The notes under the pieces are model-generated. The model saw only the letters and a program-made list of their open reading frames with translations. It ran no database searches and had not been told where the DNA came from. From assembly GCF_034555935.1 (NCBI RefSeq), contig NZ_JAYDCJ010000003.1:496001-560000 (forward strand): DNA of 64,000 nucleotides. The letters run 5' to 3'. Both the position numbers and the translations under genes were made by a program. Shown piece by piece: positions 27,622-36,276 of the stretch. The number at the start of each line of letters is the position of its first letter. The stretch's first letter is position 1. Source of the DNA: Marinobacter qingdaonensis. Lineage in GTDB: Bacteria > Pseudomonadota > Gammaproteobacteria > Pseudomonadales > Oleiphilaceae.

Positions 27622-29973
27622 GTGGCAAAAGCACTTGCAATGGTATTTCTCGGCCTGATGCTGCTGAGCGGCTGTGCGGATGGCGTAGCTCCAACCCAGA
27701 CCCAGGCCCTGCCAACCCCGAGCCAGGCTCCAGTCAGTTTCAACGACGACGTGCGGCCAATCCTGGAAACCAAGTGCCTGGCCTGCCACAGCTGTTTCGA
27801 CGCACCCTGCCAGCTGAAGATGGAGTACTCCGACGGCCTGATTCGCGGCGCCCACCCCCAGGGCGTGTACAACGGCACCCGACTGAAGAACCAGACTCCG
27901 ACCCGGCTGGGCATCGACGCCAGCAGCGAGCAGCAATGGCGCGAGCTGGGCTTCTACTCGGTGCTGGCCCGGGGCGACCAGACCCGCAGCCTGTTCGAGA
28001 ACATGATCCGCCTGGGCAAGAGCCACCAGTTCGCACCCAACAGCAAACTGCCCGACGACATCGAACTCGGGCTGTCCCGTAGCAATCAATGCGTCAGTAA
28101 CGAGAACTTTTCCGACTACGCCGACGACCACCCGTACGAGGGCATGCCCCTGGCCGTGGCCGGCCTGACCGACGACGAGTACGCCACCCTGACCGGCTGG
28201 CTGGCCCAGGGCGGTGCCATCAGCCCGGTCACGCTCGAGACCAGCGCCCCGGAACAGCGCCACATCGAGCGCTGGGAAACCTGGCTCAATGGCAACGCCA
28301 ACCGCCAGCAGCTGGTCAGCCGCTGGCTCTACGAGCACCTGTACCTGGCGCACCTGTATTTTGACGACGCCGGCGCCGATACCCGGTTCTTCCAGCTGGT
28401 ACGCTCCAACACCCCGCCCGGGCAGCCCATCGACATCATCGCCACCCGCCGGCCCAACGACGCCCCCAATGGCGCCCTGTATTACCGCCTGCGGCCGGTG
28501 GCCGGCAGCATCGTACACAAGCGCCACATCACCCTGGCCTTCGGCCCGGATCAGTTCGCCCGTACCCGCGAGCTGTTCGAGACCGGCGACTGGCAGGTGG
28601 AGGAACTGCCGGACTACAGCCGGGCCAGCCGGGCCAACCCCTTTGCCACCTTTGCCGCCATCCCGGCCCGGGCCCGTTACCAGTTCATGCTCGACAACGC
28701 CGAGTACTTCACCCGCACCTTCATCCGCGGCCCGGTGTGCCGGGGCCAGATCGCCACTGACGTGATCCGGGATCATTTCTGGACCGTGTTCCACGACCCG
28801 GACGACGATCTGTTCATCACCGATCCCGACTACCGGGACGCGGTGACCCCGCTGCTGGCGCTGCCGGGCCAGGACGACGATTTGATGGACCTGGGCGAAA
28901 ACTGGTTCACCTACCGGGACAAGCGCAACCGCTACACCGAGCTGCGCAACCAGGCCTACCGGGAAACCTACCCGGACGGCGCCTCACTGGCGCACATCTG
29001 GGACGGCGACGGCAGCAACACCAACGCCCTGCTGACCATCTTCCGCCACCACGACAATGCCTCGGTGCAGCGCGGCCTGATCGGCCAGGTGCCGTTGACC
29101 AGCTGGTGGATGGACTACCCGCTGTTCGAACGCACCTACTATGAGCTGGTGGTGAATTTCGACGTGTTCGGCACGGTTGCGCACCAGGCCCAGACCCGGC
29201 TGTATTTCGACCTGATTCGCAACGGCGGCGAGCAGAACTACCTGCGGCTGATCCCGCCGGGTGAGCGCAACCGGGTGCTGCGGCGCTGGTACCAGGGCGC
29301 CGGGGACCTGAAACTGGACTTCAGCTACGCCGAGATGGAAAACACCGCACCGTCCCAGGTGCCGTTTGCCACGGGCGCCTACAACGAGGAACTGGGCGCG
29401 CGCCTGCTGCTGAACTTCCGCGAACTGAACGCCGAACGGGACGACCCGATCAACCGCTGCGGCGGTGCCGAGTGTGGCCGCAAGGACCAGGCGCCCTGGA
29501 TCCAGCAGGCCGACCAGCAGCTGTCACGCCTGGCCGCGACCCGGGCCGAATTCCTGCCGGCGATCCGCTATCTGCCCAACGTCACCTTCCTGCGGGTCTG
29601 GAATGACGACGGCGAGCGCACGGTCTACACCCTGATCCGCGATCGCGCCCACGAGAACGTGGCCTTCCTGTTCAACGAGGACCTGCGCTACCAGCCCGAG
29701 GACGACCGGCTCACCATCTACCCGGGGGTGATCGGCAGCTACCCGAACTTCATGTTCGACGTGCCGGCGGACCAGCTCAAGCTGTTCACCGATCGATTGA
29801 AAGGTCTGAAGCTGGATCAACAGGACAAGTTCGACCGGCTGGTGAGCCTGTGGGGCGTACGCCGCACCCACCCCCGGTTCTGGGATACCATGCACGACAT
29901 TACCCAGTGGCAGCGGGAACACCAGCCGCTGCAGGCGGGCATCTTTGACATCAATCGCTATAAGAACCTGTAG
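27622..29973 (+). CDS. cti: Fatty acid cis/trans isomerase (Cti), haem-binding
   Basis: Converts cis-unsaturated fatty acids of membrane phospholipids to trans, a fast response to solvents, heat or osmotic shock that stiffens the membrane; it acts from the periplasm. The 783-residue length matches the family. A signal sequence ends in LLSGC, which would make it a lipoprotein. The single cytochrome c motif CLACH follows near residue 51, within a segment starting FNDDVRPILETKC. GTG 27622 has GGGAG at seven bases; the TTG two codons earlier is too close to that site. It is monocistronic and divergent from the decarboxylase. Cti enzymes are usually constitutive and controlled at the activity level. 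Confidence 0.93.
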   Translation: MAKALAMVFLGLMLLSGCADGVAPTQTQALPTPSQAPVSFNDDVRPILETKCLACHSCFDAPCQLKMEYSDGLIRGAHPQGVYNGTRLKNQTPTRLGIDASSEQQWRELGFYSVLARGDQTRSLFENMIRLGKSHQFAPNSKLPDDIELGLSRSNQCVSNENFSDYADDHPYEGMPLAVAGLTDDEYATLTGWLAQGGAISPVTLETSAPEQRHIERWETWLNGNANRQQLVSRWLYEHLYLAHLYFDDAGADTRFFQLVRSNTPPGQPIDIIATRRPNDAPNGALYYRLRPVAGSIVHKRHITLAFGPDQFARTRELFETGDWQVEELPDYSRASRANPFATFAAIPARARYQFMLDNAEYFTRTFIRGPVCRGQIATDVIRDHFWTVFHDPDDDLFITDPDYRDAVTPLLALPGQDDDLMDLGENWFTYRDKRNRYTELRNQAYRETYPDGASLAHIWDGDGSNTNALLTIFRHHDNASVQRGLIGQVPLTSWWMDYPLFERTYYELVVNFDVFGTVAHQAQTRLYFDLIRNGGEQNYLRLIPPGERNRVLRRWYQGAGDLKLDFSYAEMENTAPSQVPFATGAYNEELGARLLLNFRELNAERDDPINRCGGAECGRKDQAPWIQQADQQLSRLAATRAEFLPAIRYLPNVTFLRVWNDDGERTVYTLIRDRAHENVAFLFNEDLRYQPEDDRLTIYPGVIGSYPNFMFDVPADQLKLFTDRLKGLKLDQQDKFDRLVSLWGVRRTHPRFWDTMHDITQWQREHQPLQAGIFDINRYKNL

Positions 29974-30005
29974 CCCAGGGGAAGGTCAGCGGCCCTGAAT
30001 CCGGC

Positions 30006-30842
30006 TCAGACCGCGGTCGGCCAGGCCGGCTCCCGGCGCGACGGACCCCGGGGGCCGACCGGCTCGGTGGGATCGGACGGCTCGCTGCACCGGCGCAGGT
30101 AGGCCAGGATGGCGTCGGGCAGGTCCCGGCCCTGGCCCAGGCCCTGGTTGCCGAACAGACGGTTGAACTCCAGCACGTAGGGGTGGCCATCGACCAGGGC
30201 AATGTCGAAGCCGGCGTGGTCGACGCCCAGGTCCCTGGCCAGTTGCAGGGCCAGGTCGGTCACCACCGCCGGCACCGGGCTGGTGTCGATCTGGCCACCC
30301 TTGGCAACGTTGTTGTAGAAGCCCTGATCGGCCTGGGTGCGCCAGTAAGCGGTCAGCACCTGGTCGCCAATCACCACCACCCGGGCATCCCGGTCGATGG
30401 GCAGGTACTCCTGGGCGTAGAGCACGTCGGTCACTTCGCAATAGCGCTGCCAGTCGGCCCGGGATTCGATCAGCCACACGCCTTCGCCCATGCTGGCCTT
30501 GGGCAGCTTGGCGACAAACGGGTGCGGCATGGCCTGCCAGACCTGTTCCCGTTCGTGCGGGCCGTTGGCCTCGATCAGGGTCCAGGGGGTATGGGCCGGG
30601 GCCACGGTCTGAAACGCCCGGGTCATCTCCACCTTGTCATGGCCGATGCGGTAGCTGGCCTCGCTCGGAAACACCCGGCACTTGAGGCCGTGCACCAGGG
30701 CGTTGAGCTGCCAGTATTCCGGGAACAACACCCAGTCCGCCTGCTGCAGCAGTTTCCGATGACGCAGGAACTGATCCGGTTTCAGGACGGTGGTGTTGGG
30801 CAGGCCCAGGGTACGAAAGACGTTGAAGGAGACAAGGTGCAT
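30006..30842 (-). CDS. ATP-grasp family protein (RimK-like)
   Basis: A 278-residue ATP-grasp fold protein. The central ATP-binding segment is HPFVAKLPKASMGEGVWLI (phosphate-binding loop with Lys and Gly), followed by LYAQEYLPIDRDARVVVIGDQV. The metal-binding end is DIALVDGHPYVLEFNRLFGNQGL, with Asp, Glu and Asn in family positions. Such enzymes join a carboxylate to an amine or thiol using ATP. The substrate is unknown, and the N-terminal LFPEYWQLNAL part is not one I can place. ATG 30842 opens MHLVSFNVFRTLGLPNTT; an earlier in-frame start lacks support. It converges with cti and is divergent from the eIF2B-like gene. Confidence 0.8.
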   Translation of the reverse strand: MHLVSFNVFRTLGLPNTTVLKPDQFLRHRKLLQQADWVLFPEYWQLNALVHGLKCRVFPSEASYRIGHDKVEMTRAFQTVAPAHTPWTLIEANGPHEREQVWQAMPHPFVAKLPKASMGEGVWLIESRADWQRYCEVTDVLYAQEYLPIDRDARVVVIGDQVLTAYWRTQADQGFYNNVAKGGQIDTSPVPAVVTDLALQLARDLGVDHAGFDIALVDGHPYVLEFNRLFGNQGLGQGRDLPDAILAYLRRCSEPSDPTEPVGPRGPSRREPAWPTAV

Positions 30843-30966
30843 GGTTACCGCCGCACGGTGACAAAACTGTGCGCATTTTATCCAGTCCGGACCGGCTGGC
30901 AAGCGTTTTTAACGGCCCCGGCCCGGGCCTGCTACGCTTAAGGCATAGCCACTGCGGAACCCGCCC

Positions 30967-31833
30967 ATGGCCCGACTCGACCCATCCGCCCAGGGACTGC
31001 TGGACGACCTGATTGCCGACCACCACTCCGGCGCCACCGACCTGGCCCTGAAAACCCTGCACGACCTGGCCGACTACACCCGCTCCCGCCGCCCCAAGGG
31101 CCCGGCGCTGGCCAATCTGCTGACCCAGCTGCAGGGCGCGCGGCCGAGCATGGTGGTGATTGCCGGTACCCTCGCCCGGGTTCAGCAGCGACTGGCAAAC
31201 GCGGCCGAGGATCCGGCGGCGGAAATCGAGGCGGTGCAACGGGAGTTGATGGAAGCCACCGACGATCTCATCGACCACGCCCGCAGCCAGATCCCCGAGG
31301 GCGCAGTGATCATGACCCACAGCGCCAGTTCGGTGCTGGTGCGGTTGTTTCAGCGTCTGGTCACCGCCCACACCGGGTTTTCGGTGATCTGCACCCAGAG
31401 CAGTCCCGGTCACGAGGGCCACCGCCTGGCCCGGCTGCTGGACCGGCTGGGGGTGCCGGTCACCCTGATCACCGACGCCCAGATGGGGGTGTTTGTTGCC
31501 ACTGCGGACCTGGTGCTGACCGGCTGCGACAGCTGGCAGACCGATGGCCATTTCGTCAACAAGAGCGGCACCCGGCTGCTGGCGCTGGCGGCCCGGGAGC
31601 GCAGCGTGCCCTTCTGGGTGCTGGCCGACAGCTTTCGGGACAGCGAGGTCAGCAGCGACCGGGTGCCGCTAGAGGAGTTTGCCGTGGGCGAACTGGGCGC
31701 GCCCTCGGGGCAGTGGATCACGGTGCGCAATCAGTACTTCGAGATCATCCCGCAGCACCTGGTGACCGGGCGGATCAGCGAGCAGGGCGTGTTCCCGTAC
31801 CCTTCTTCGTCCCCTGCTGCGCCGGCGCCGTGA
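30967..31833 (+). CDS. eIF2B alpha/beta/delta-like protein (sugar-phosphate isomerase superfamily)
   Basis: A 288-residue protein of the IF-2B family, which holds eukaryotic eIF2B regulatory subunits, methylthioribose-1-phosphate isomerase (MtnA) and archaeal ribose-1,5-bisphosphate isomerase. The C-terminal Rossmann half shows ICTQSSPGHEGHRLARLLDRLGVPVTLITDAQMG, the VLTGCDSW segment (Asp region of the active site; the family usually has GxDxI) and FVNKSGTRLLALAARERSVPFWVLAD. The N-terminal helical part is complete. Bacteria have no eIF2, so an isomerase-like role on a phosphorylated sugar is more likely. It overlaps the end of convergent hrpB by 59 bases. Confidence 0.85.
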   Translation: MARLDPSAQGLLDDLIADHHSGATDLALKTLHDLADYTRSRRPKGPALANLLTQLQGARPSMVVIAGTLARVQQRLANAAEDPAAEIEAVQRELMEATDDLIDHARSQIPEGAVIMTHSASSVLVRLFQRLVTAHTGFSVICTQSSPGHEGHRLARLLDRLGVPVTLITDAQMGVFVATADLVLTGCDSWQTDGHFVNKSGTRLLALAARERSVPFWVLADSFRDSEVSSDRVPLEEFAVGELGAPSGQWITVRNQYFEIIPQHLVTGRISEQGVFPYPSSSPAAPAP

Positions 31834-34279
31834 ACGGATCCTCCGGCCAGGGGTGTTTCGGGTAACGACCGCGCATGTCCTTGCGCACCTCGGGGTAGGC
31901 GTTGCGCCAGAAGCTGGCCAGGTCGGCGGTCACCGCCAACGGACGCTGCGCCGGCGACAGCAGGTGAATAACCACTGGCACCCGGCCGCCGGCCACCCTC
32001 GGCGTCTCGGTCCAGCCAAACAACGCCTGCAGCTTGGCCGCCAGTACCGGGCCGTTATCGGCGGTGTAGTCCAGGGCCACGCCTTGGCCGGTCGGGATGG
32101 TCAGCCGGGCCGGCGCCTGGGCCTCCAGACTCTGCTGTAACTCATAATCCAACAAGCTGTTCAGGGCCGGCAGCAGGTCCAGGCGCTGCAGGTCGGCCCA
32201 CCGCTGGGCGCCGGGCAGGAACGGCGCCAGCCAGGTCTCAAGGGTTGCGAGCAGGGCCGCGTCACTGACGTCCGGCCAACGCTCCGGCTCCACCTGGGCC
32301 AGCAGGCGTACCCGGGCCTGCCATTGCCGGGCCGCCTCGGTCCAGGGCAGGCTGGCCAGGCCACGGTCGCGCACCGCCGCCAGCAATCCCTGCTGGATCA
32401 GCGCCGGCGCCGGTTTCGGCAATTCGGTGTCCTGCAGCACCAGCGCACCCAGTCGGCGCACCTGGCGCGCCACCACCGTCCCCCGCCGATCGTCCCAATC
32501 GGCCTCGTCGGCCACGCGGATGTGCCCGGCCAAATCCTGCTCCAGCTCCGGCAACAGCACCGGCGCCGCCAGGTAGATGGTGGCTTCCCGACTCTGGCCG
32601 TCGAGCTCCGCCGCCACCAGCCAGTCGTGCCGGGCCAGGGCATCGTCGTCCCGAAGCCGGGCGCCCTTGCCGTTGCTGAGCTGATACCGGGGCTGCTGAC
32701 CCGGGCGCCGCCGGCCGACCCGGTCCGGGTAAGCCAGGGCCAGGACCCGGCCCACATCGGTGTCGCTGGCCGCCCGGTCCGGGCCACCGGTGCCTGACCC
32801 CGCACTCTCAGCCAGAAGCCGGGCCGACTGGCGGGCAGCTTTCAGACGCGCCGGATCAACCCGGTCCGGGCGCTGCTCGCCCCGCAGTACCCGAATCCGC
32901 TCGTGCAGATCGGCGCCGGCACCGGGCCCGAGCAGATCGCGATCGCCCAGCAGGGCGGCCACCTCGGCGGCGAGTCCTCCGAGCTCCAGATCGCGGCCGC
33001 GGATCACCATGTGCGCCAGCCGCGGGTGCGCGCCAATGGCCTGGACCGCCTTGCCATGGTCGTTGATGGCGCCGTCCGGCCCGAGCACATCCAACCACTG
33101 CAGCAGGTCCACCGCCTGTTGCCAGTGTGCGGCCGGAGGCGGGTCGACCCAGGCCACCTGATCCGCCGTACGCGCGCCCCACTGGGCCAGTTCCAACACC
33201 ACTGGCGCCAGATCCGCTTCCTGGATTTCCGGCGGGGTAAACTCCGCCAGACCGTACTGCTCAGACTCGCTCCACAACCGATAGCAAACCCCCGGTTCGA
33301 CCCGGCCAGCCCGACCCTTGCGCTGCTCCGCCGAGGCCTTGGAGACCCGACCGGTGACCAGCCTCGTCATGCCGCTGTTGGGATCGAACACCGCCCGCCG
33401 CTGCTGGCCACCGTCGATCACCACCCGCACCCCGTCGATGGTCAGACTGGTCTCGGCGATGGCAGTGGCCAGCACCAGCTTGCGTTCGCCGTCACCGGCC
33501 GGGGCAATGGCTCGGTCCTGCTGCTCCGTCCCGAGATTGCCGTACAGCGGCGCCAGCCGGACATTGGCCGGCAACTGCCCTTGCAACCGCTGCTCGACCC
33601 GACGGATCTCACCGGCCCCGGGCAGGAACACCAGCAGCGAACCGGTTTGCTCCGCCAGGGCTTCGTGAATCACCGCCACCACCCGATCCTCCAACCGGGC
33701 CTGGCGCGCCGGCGCCGGCCGGTACAACACCTGCACCGGGTAGGCCCGGCCCTCGCTGCTGATCACCGGCACGTCCCCGAGCACCCGGGCAATGGGCGCG
33801 GTGTCGAGGGTCGCCGACATCACCAGCACCCGCAGATCTTCCCGCAACGCCTGCTGGGATTCCCGCACCAGGGCCAAACCGAGATCCGCCTGCAACGAAC
33901 GCTCATGAAACTCGTCGAACAACACCGCCGCGTAGTCCTCCAGCAGCGGATCGGCCTGGATCAGCCGGGTCAGAATGCCCTCGGTCACCACCTCGATGCG
34001 GGTTGCCGCCGACACCTTGGTGTCAAGCCGGGTCCGATACCCCACGGTCTGCCCGGCGGACTCCCCCAGCTGTCCGGCCATGAACCGCGCCGCCGACCGC
34101 GCCGCCAGCCGACGGGGTTCCAACATCAGGATCTTCCGGTCCTCGCGCCAGGGAGCCTCCAGCAACGCCAGCGGCACCCGGGTGGTCTTGCCGGCGCCGG
34201 GAGGCGCTTGGAGCAAGGCGGTGGTGGTGTGTTCCAGGGTTTGTTTCAACTCTGGGAGGATTTGGTCTATCGGGAGCAT
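31775..34279 (-). CDS. hrpB: ATP-dependent RNA helicase HrpB
   Basis: An 834-residue DEAH-box (DExH) helicase of superfamily 2. Motif I is PPGAGKTT near residue 27, motif II DEFH (VLFDEFHERS), motif III SAT, motif V SLTIDGVRVVIDGG and motif VI QRKGRAGR. HA2 and HrpB C-terminal domains follow (SYPDR-like LAYPDRVGRRR). The length is close to E. coli HrpB (about 810-825). I start at ATG 34279 (MLPIDQILPEL), which fits the family. A codon at 34384 would add 35 residues translated from a palindromic repeat and is rejected. Its cellular job is unclear even in E. coli; a role in RNA processing is assumed. Confidence 0.93.
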   Translation of the reverse strand: MLPIDQILPELKQTLEHTTTALLQAPPGAGKTTRVPLALLEAPWREDRKILMLEPRRLAARSAARFMAGQLGESAGQTVGYRTRLDTKVSAATRIEVVTEGILTRLIQADPLLEDYAAVLFDEFHERSLQADLGLALVRESQQALREDLRVLVMSATLDTAPIARVLGDVPVISSEGRAYPVQVLYRPAPARQARLEDRVVAVIHEALAEQTGSLLVFLPGAGEIRRVEQRLQGQLPANVRLAPLYGNLGTEQQDRAIAPAGDGERKLVLATAIAETSLTIDGVRVVIDGGQQRRAVFDPNSGMTRLVTGRVSKASAEQRKGRAGRVEPGVCYRLWSESEQYGLAEFTPPEIQEADLAPVVLELAQWGARTADQVAWVDPPPAAHWQQAVDLLQWLDVLGPDGAINDHGKAVQAIGAHPRLAHMVIRGRDLELGGLAAEVAALLGDRDLLGPGAGADLHERIRVLRGEQRPDRVDPARLKAARQSARLLAESAGSGTGGPDRAASDTDVGRVLALAYPDRVGRRRPGQQPRYQLSNGKGARLRDDDALARHDWLVAAELDGQSREATIYLAAPVLLPELEQDLAGHIRVADEADWDDRRGTVVARQVRRLGALVLQDTELPKPAPALIQQGLLAAVRDRGLASLPWTEAARQWQARVRLLAQVEPERWPDVSDAALLATLETWLAPFLPGAQRWADLQRLDLLPALNSLLDYELQQSLEAQAPARLTIPTGQGVALDYTADNGPVLAAKLQALFGWTETPRVAGGRVPVVIHLLSPAQRPLAVTADLASFWRNAYPEVRKDMRGRYPKHPWPEDPFTAPAQQGTKKGTGTRPAR

Positions 34280-34334
34280 CTGAGCTTGAGTTGCTTGCTT
34301 GGGTTCAGGACTGCTGAATTTGGGGGAGGGGCAT

Positions 34335-34415
34335 GGGGGTGTTTTGAATTTCTGACCGGAAAAGAACTCGCGGTGCTCGGGCACCTTTGTCCGGCCAGAA
34401 ATTCAAAACACCCCC
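34335..34415. repeat. Palindromic repeat, diverged type I core, upstream of hrpB
   Basis: A perfect 20-bp inverted repeat (34335-34354 with 34396-34415, starting GGGGGTGTTTTG) flanks an inner CCGGA/TCCGG stem (34356-34360, 34390-34394) and a centre reading GAACTCGCGGTGCTCGGGCA. That centre resembles the core of the elements at 26098 and 54218 (AACTCGCTGCGCTCrGACA) with a few changes. The arms share only GGGGGTGT with the others. It lies in a 266-base gap whose remainder shows nothing I recognise. Confidence 0.75.
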
Positions 34416-34545
34416 ACACCCTTAGTGACCCCCAGTTTTCGCAACAGAGTAGCATGACGAGGCCAGGGTTGATGCCAAGGAAAAATACCCCACCACCCCG
34501 ATCAATCCCGTACCCAACCAGTCCTGAAATAATCCCTGCCAAAAA

Positions 34546-35205
34546 TCAGGACCGCTCGCGATTCTCCCGAGCCCACTCGTAGATGCGCTCAAACGCCTCG
34601 GCCAGCGCCTTCGGCTTGTGCGGCGGCTGGATCACCGCCGCCAGCTTGCCGTCCGGGTTAAGCAGGGCGAAGTGGCCGCTGTGGTCAACGAACAGCTGGC
34701 CGTTCACCTCCCGGTGGACGAAGACTGCACTCAGGCTTTTGGCCAGGGCTCGCAGGGTGTCCAGATCACCGGTCAGACCGTGGAAGTGGTCACCGAAGAA
34801 ACCGGTGTAGGCTTTCAACTTGTCCGGGGTGTCGTGTTCGGGGTCGGCGCTGACCAGCAAATAGGCCGGTTGCGGCAATTCCTTGGACAGTAGCTGGTCG
34901 GTCTGGCGCAGGTTGGCCATGGCCGCCGGGCAAACGTCCGGACAGTTGGTGTAGCCAACGAAGGCGAAGGTCCAGCGGCCACGGAGGCTTTCCCGGGTGA
35001 CGGTGTCGCCGTTTTCGTCGATGAGAGTGAACTCGACCAGCTCCCGGGGTTGGTCGTAAACGTAGGTGTTCAGGTCCGCCAGTTCCGGCGCGGGCTCCGG
35101 CTCCTGGCCGCCGACCAGGAACACCTGTCGGCCGATGACCAGACCGAAAACCAGGATGACCAGGAGCAAAAGTACGAACAGAGTGACGCGAATCGAGCGG
35201 TTCAT
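34546..35205 (-). CDS. SCO1/SenC family copper chaperone
   Basis: A 219-residue membrane-anchored thioredoxin-fold protein that delivers copper to, or reduces, the CuA site of cytochrome oxidase subunit II. It has one N-terminal membrane helix (about 7-27), then the copper-binding CxxxC in TNCPDVCP near residue 87 and the third ligand His in FVDHSGHF near residue 175. It is the last gene of the oxidase cluster, 150 bases after cyoE. The intervening gap contains a palindromic repeat, so it may have its own promoter or reduced read-through. Confidence 0.92.
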   Translation of the reverse strand: MNRSIRVTLFVLLLLVILVFGLVIGRQVFLVGGQEPEPAPELADLNTYVYDQPRELVEFTLIDENGDTVTRESLRGRWTFAFVGYTNCPDVCPAAMANLRQTDQLLSKELPQPAYLLVSADPEHDTPDKLKAYTGFFGDHFHGLTGDLDTLRALAKSLSAVFVHREVNGQLFVDHSGHFALLNPDGKLAAVIQPPHKPKALAEAFERIYEWARENRERS

Positions 35206-35237
35206 TTACCTTCCATCAGAGTTGGGGGTCGCACAGC

Positions 35238-35330
35238 CGGGTGAACCCTTCCAAAACACGCTGTGAATACCTCCCCGTACGCTCGGCTCCGCCATCCATG
35301 GCTCCGCACGGTTTTGGAAGGGTTCACCCG
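35238..35330. repeat. Palindromic repeat, type II core, between cyoE and the SCO gene
   Basis: A perfect 20-bp inverted repeat, CGGGTGAACCCTTCCAAAAC at 35238-35257 with its complement at 35311-35330, encloses 53 bases. Within them the complementary strand reads GCGGAGCCATGGATGGCGGA followed by GC. The same 22 bases occur in the element at 56930, whose arms are entirely different. Confidence 0.8.
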
Positions 35331-35355
35331 CCTGCGCGTTCAGGCTTACCGGTTG

Positions 35356-36276
35356 TCAGAAGAATACAAAATGATCGACCAGCAAAACCACAAACAGTGC
35401 CATCAAATAGGTGATGGAGTATTTGAAGGTGTTCAGCGCCACCCGGCGGTCGTCACCGGTGAGCAGGCGGATGGCGTACTGCAGGAAGCGCAGGCCAAGC
35501 ACCAGGGCGCCAATCAGGTAGATGCCACCGGACATGCCGGTGACGAACGGCAGCAGGCTGACCGCCAGCAGCATGAAGGTGTAAAGCAGGATGTGCAGTT
35601 CGGTGTACTTGTTGCCGTGGGTAACCGGGAGCATGGGAATGCCGGCCTTGGCGTACTCTTCCTTGCGGTGAATGGCCAGGGCCCAGAAATGGGGTGGGGT
35701 CCAGGCGAAGATGATCAGCACCAGCAGCAGGGCGTGGCCCTCCACCTGCCCGGTCACCGCGGTCCAGCCCAGCAGGGGCGGCATGGCGCCGGCCAGGCCG
35801 CCGATGGTGATGTTCTGGGGCGTGGCGCGCTTCAGGAACAGGGTGTAGACCCCGGCGTAACCCACCAGGGAGGCGAGGGTCAGCCAGGCAGTCAGTTCGT
35901 TGACCTGCCACATCAGCACCGCCATGCCGATGCTGGCCAACAGGGTGGCAAACACCAGGGCATCGAGCGGGGCGATCTTGCCGGTGGCCACCGGGCGCTT
36001 GCGAGTCCGGGCCATGACCGTGTCGATTTTCTGGTCGACCACGTGGTTGACCACGGCCGCGGCACCGGCCAGCAGGGCGATGCCCAGGTTGCCGTACAGC
36101 AGCACCTGCCAGCCCGGCACCCCGGGGGCCGCCAGCAGCATGCCGATCACGGAGGTGAGAATCATCAGCGCCACCACCCGGGGCTTGGTCAGCTCCAGGT
36201 AGTCGCGCCAGGAAATGGATGGGTTGGAGCTGCTCGCAGCGGTTTGCACCGGCACTGTTTCCACTCGCTCGCTCAT
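35356..36276 (-). CDS. cyoE: Protohaem IX farnesyltransferase (haem O synthase)
   Basis: Adds a farnesyl group to haem b to make haem O, the precursor of the haem A used by the oxidase encoded here. The 306-residue protein is a UbiA-type prenyltransferase with about nine membrane helices. The first Asp-rich motif region is ALLAGAAAVVNHVVDQKIDTVMARTRKRP, with the conserved N-x3-D-x3-D and RTRKRP. ATG 36276 has GGGAGGT upstream and overlaps the ctaA stop by four bases, giving translational coupling. A longer in-frame start inside ctaA is rejected. Confidence 0.95.
   Translation of the reverse strand: MSERVETVPVQTAASSSNPSISWRDYLELTKPRVVALMILTSVIGMLLAAPGVPGWQVLLYGNLGIALLAGAAAVVNHVVDQKIDTVMARTRKRPVATGKIAPLDALVFATLLASIGMAVLMWQVNELTAWLTLASLVGYAGVYTLFLKRATPQNITIGGLAGAMPPLLGWTAVTGQVEGHALLLVLIIFAWTPPHFWALAIHRKEEYAKAGIPMLPVTHGNKYTELHILLYTFMLLAVSLLPFVTGMSGGIYLIGALVLGLRFLQYAIRLLTGDDRRVALNTFKYSITYLMALFVVLLVDHFVFF

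Noticed and set aside
34280..34384. Upstream extension of hrpB by 35 residues
   Set aside because: The extra codons are translated from half of a palindromic repeat and match no HrpB; ATG 34279 gives the normal N terminus.
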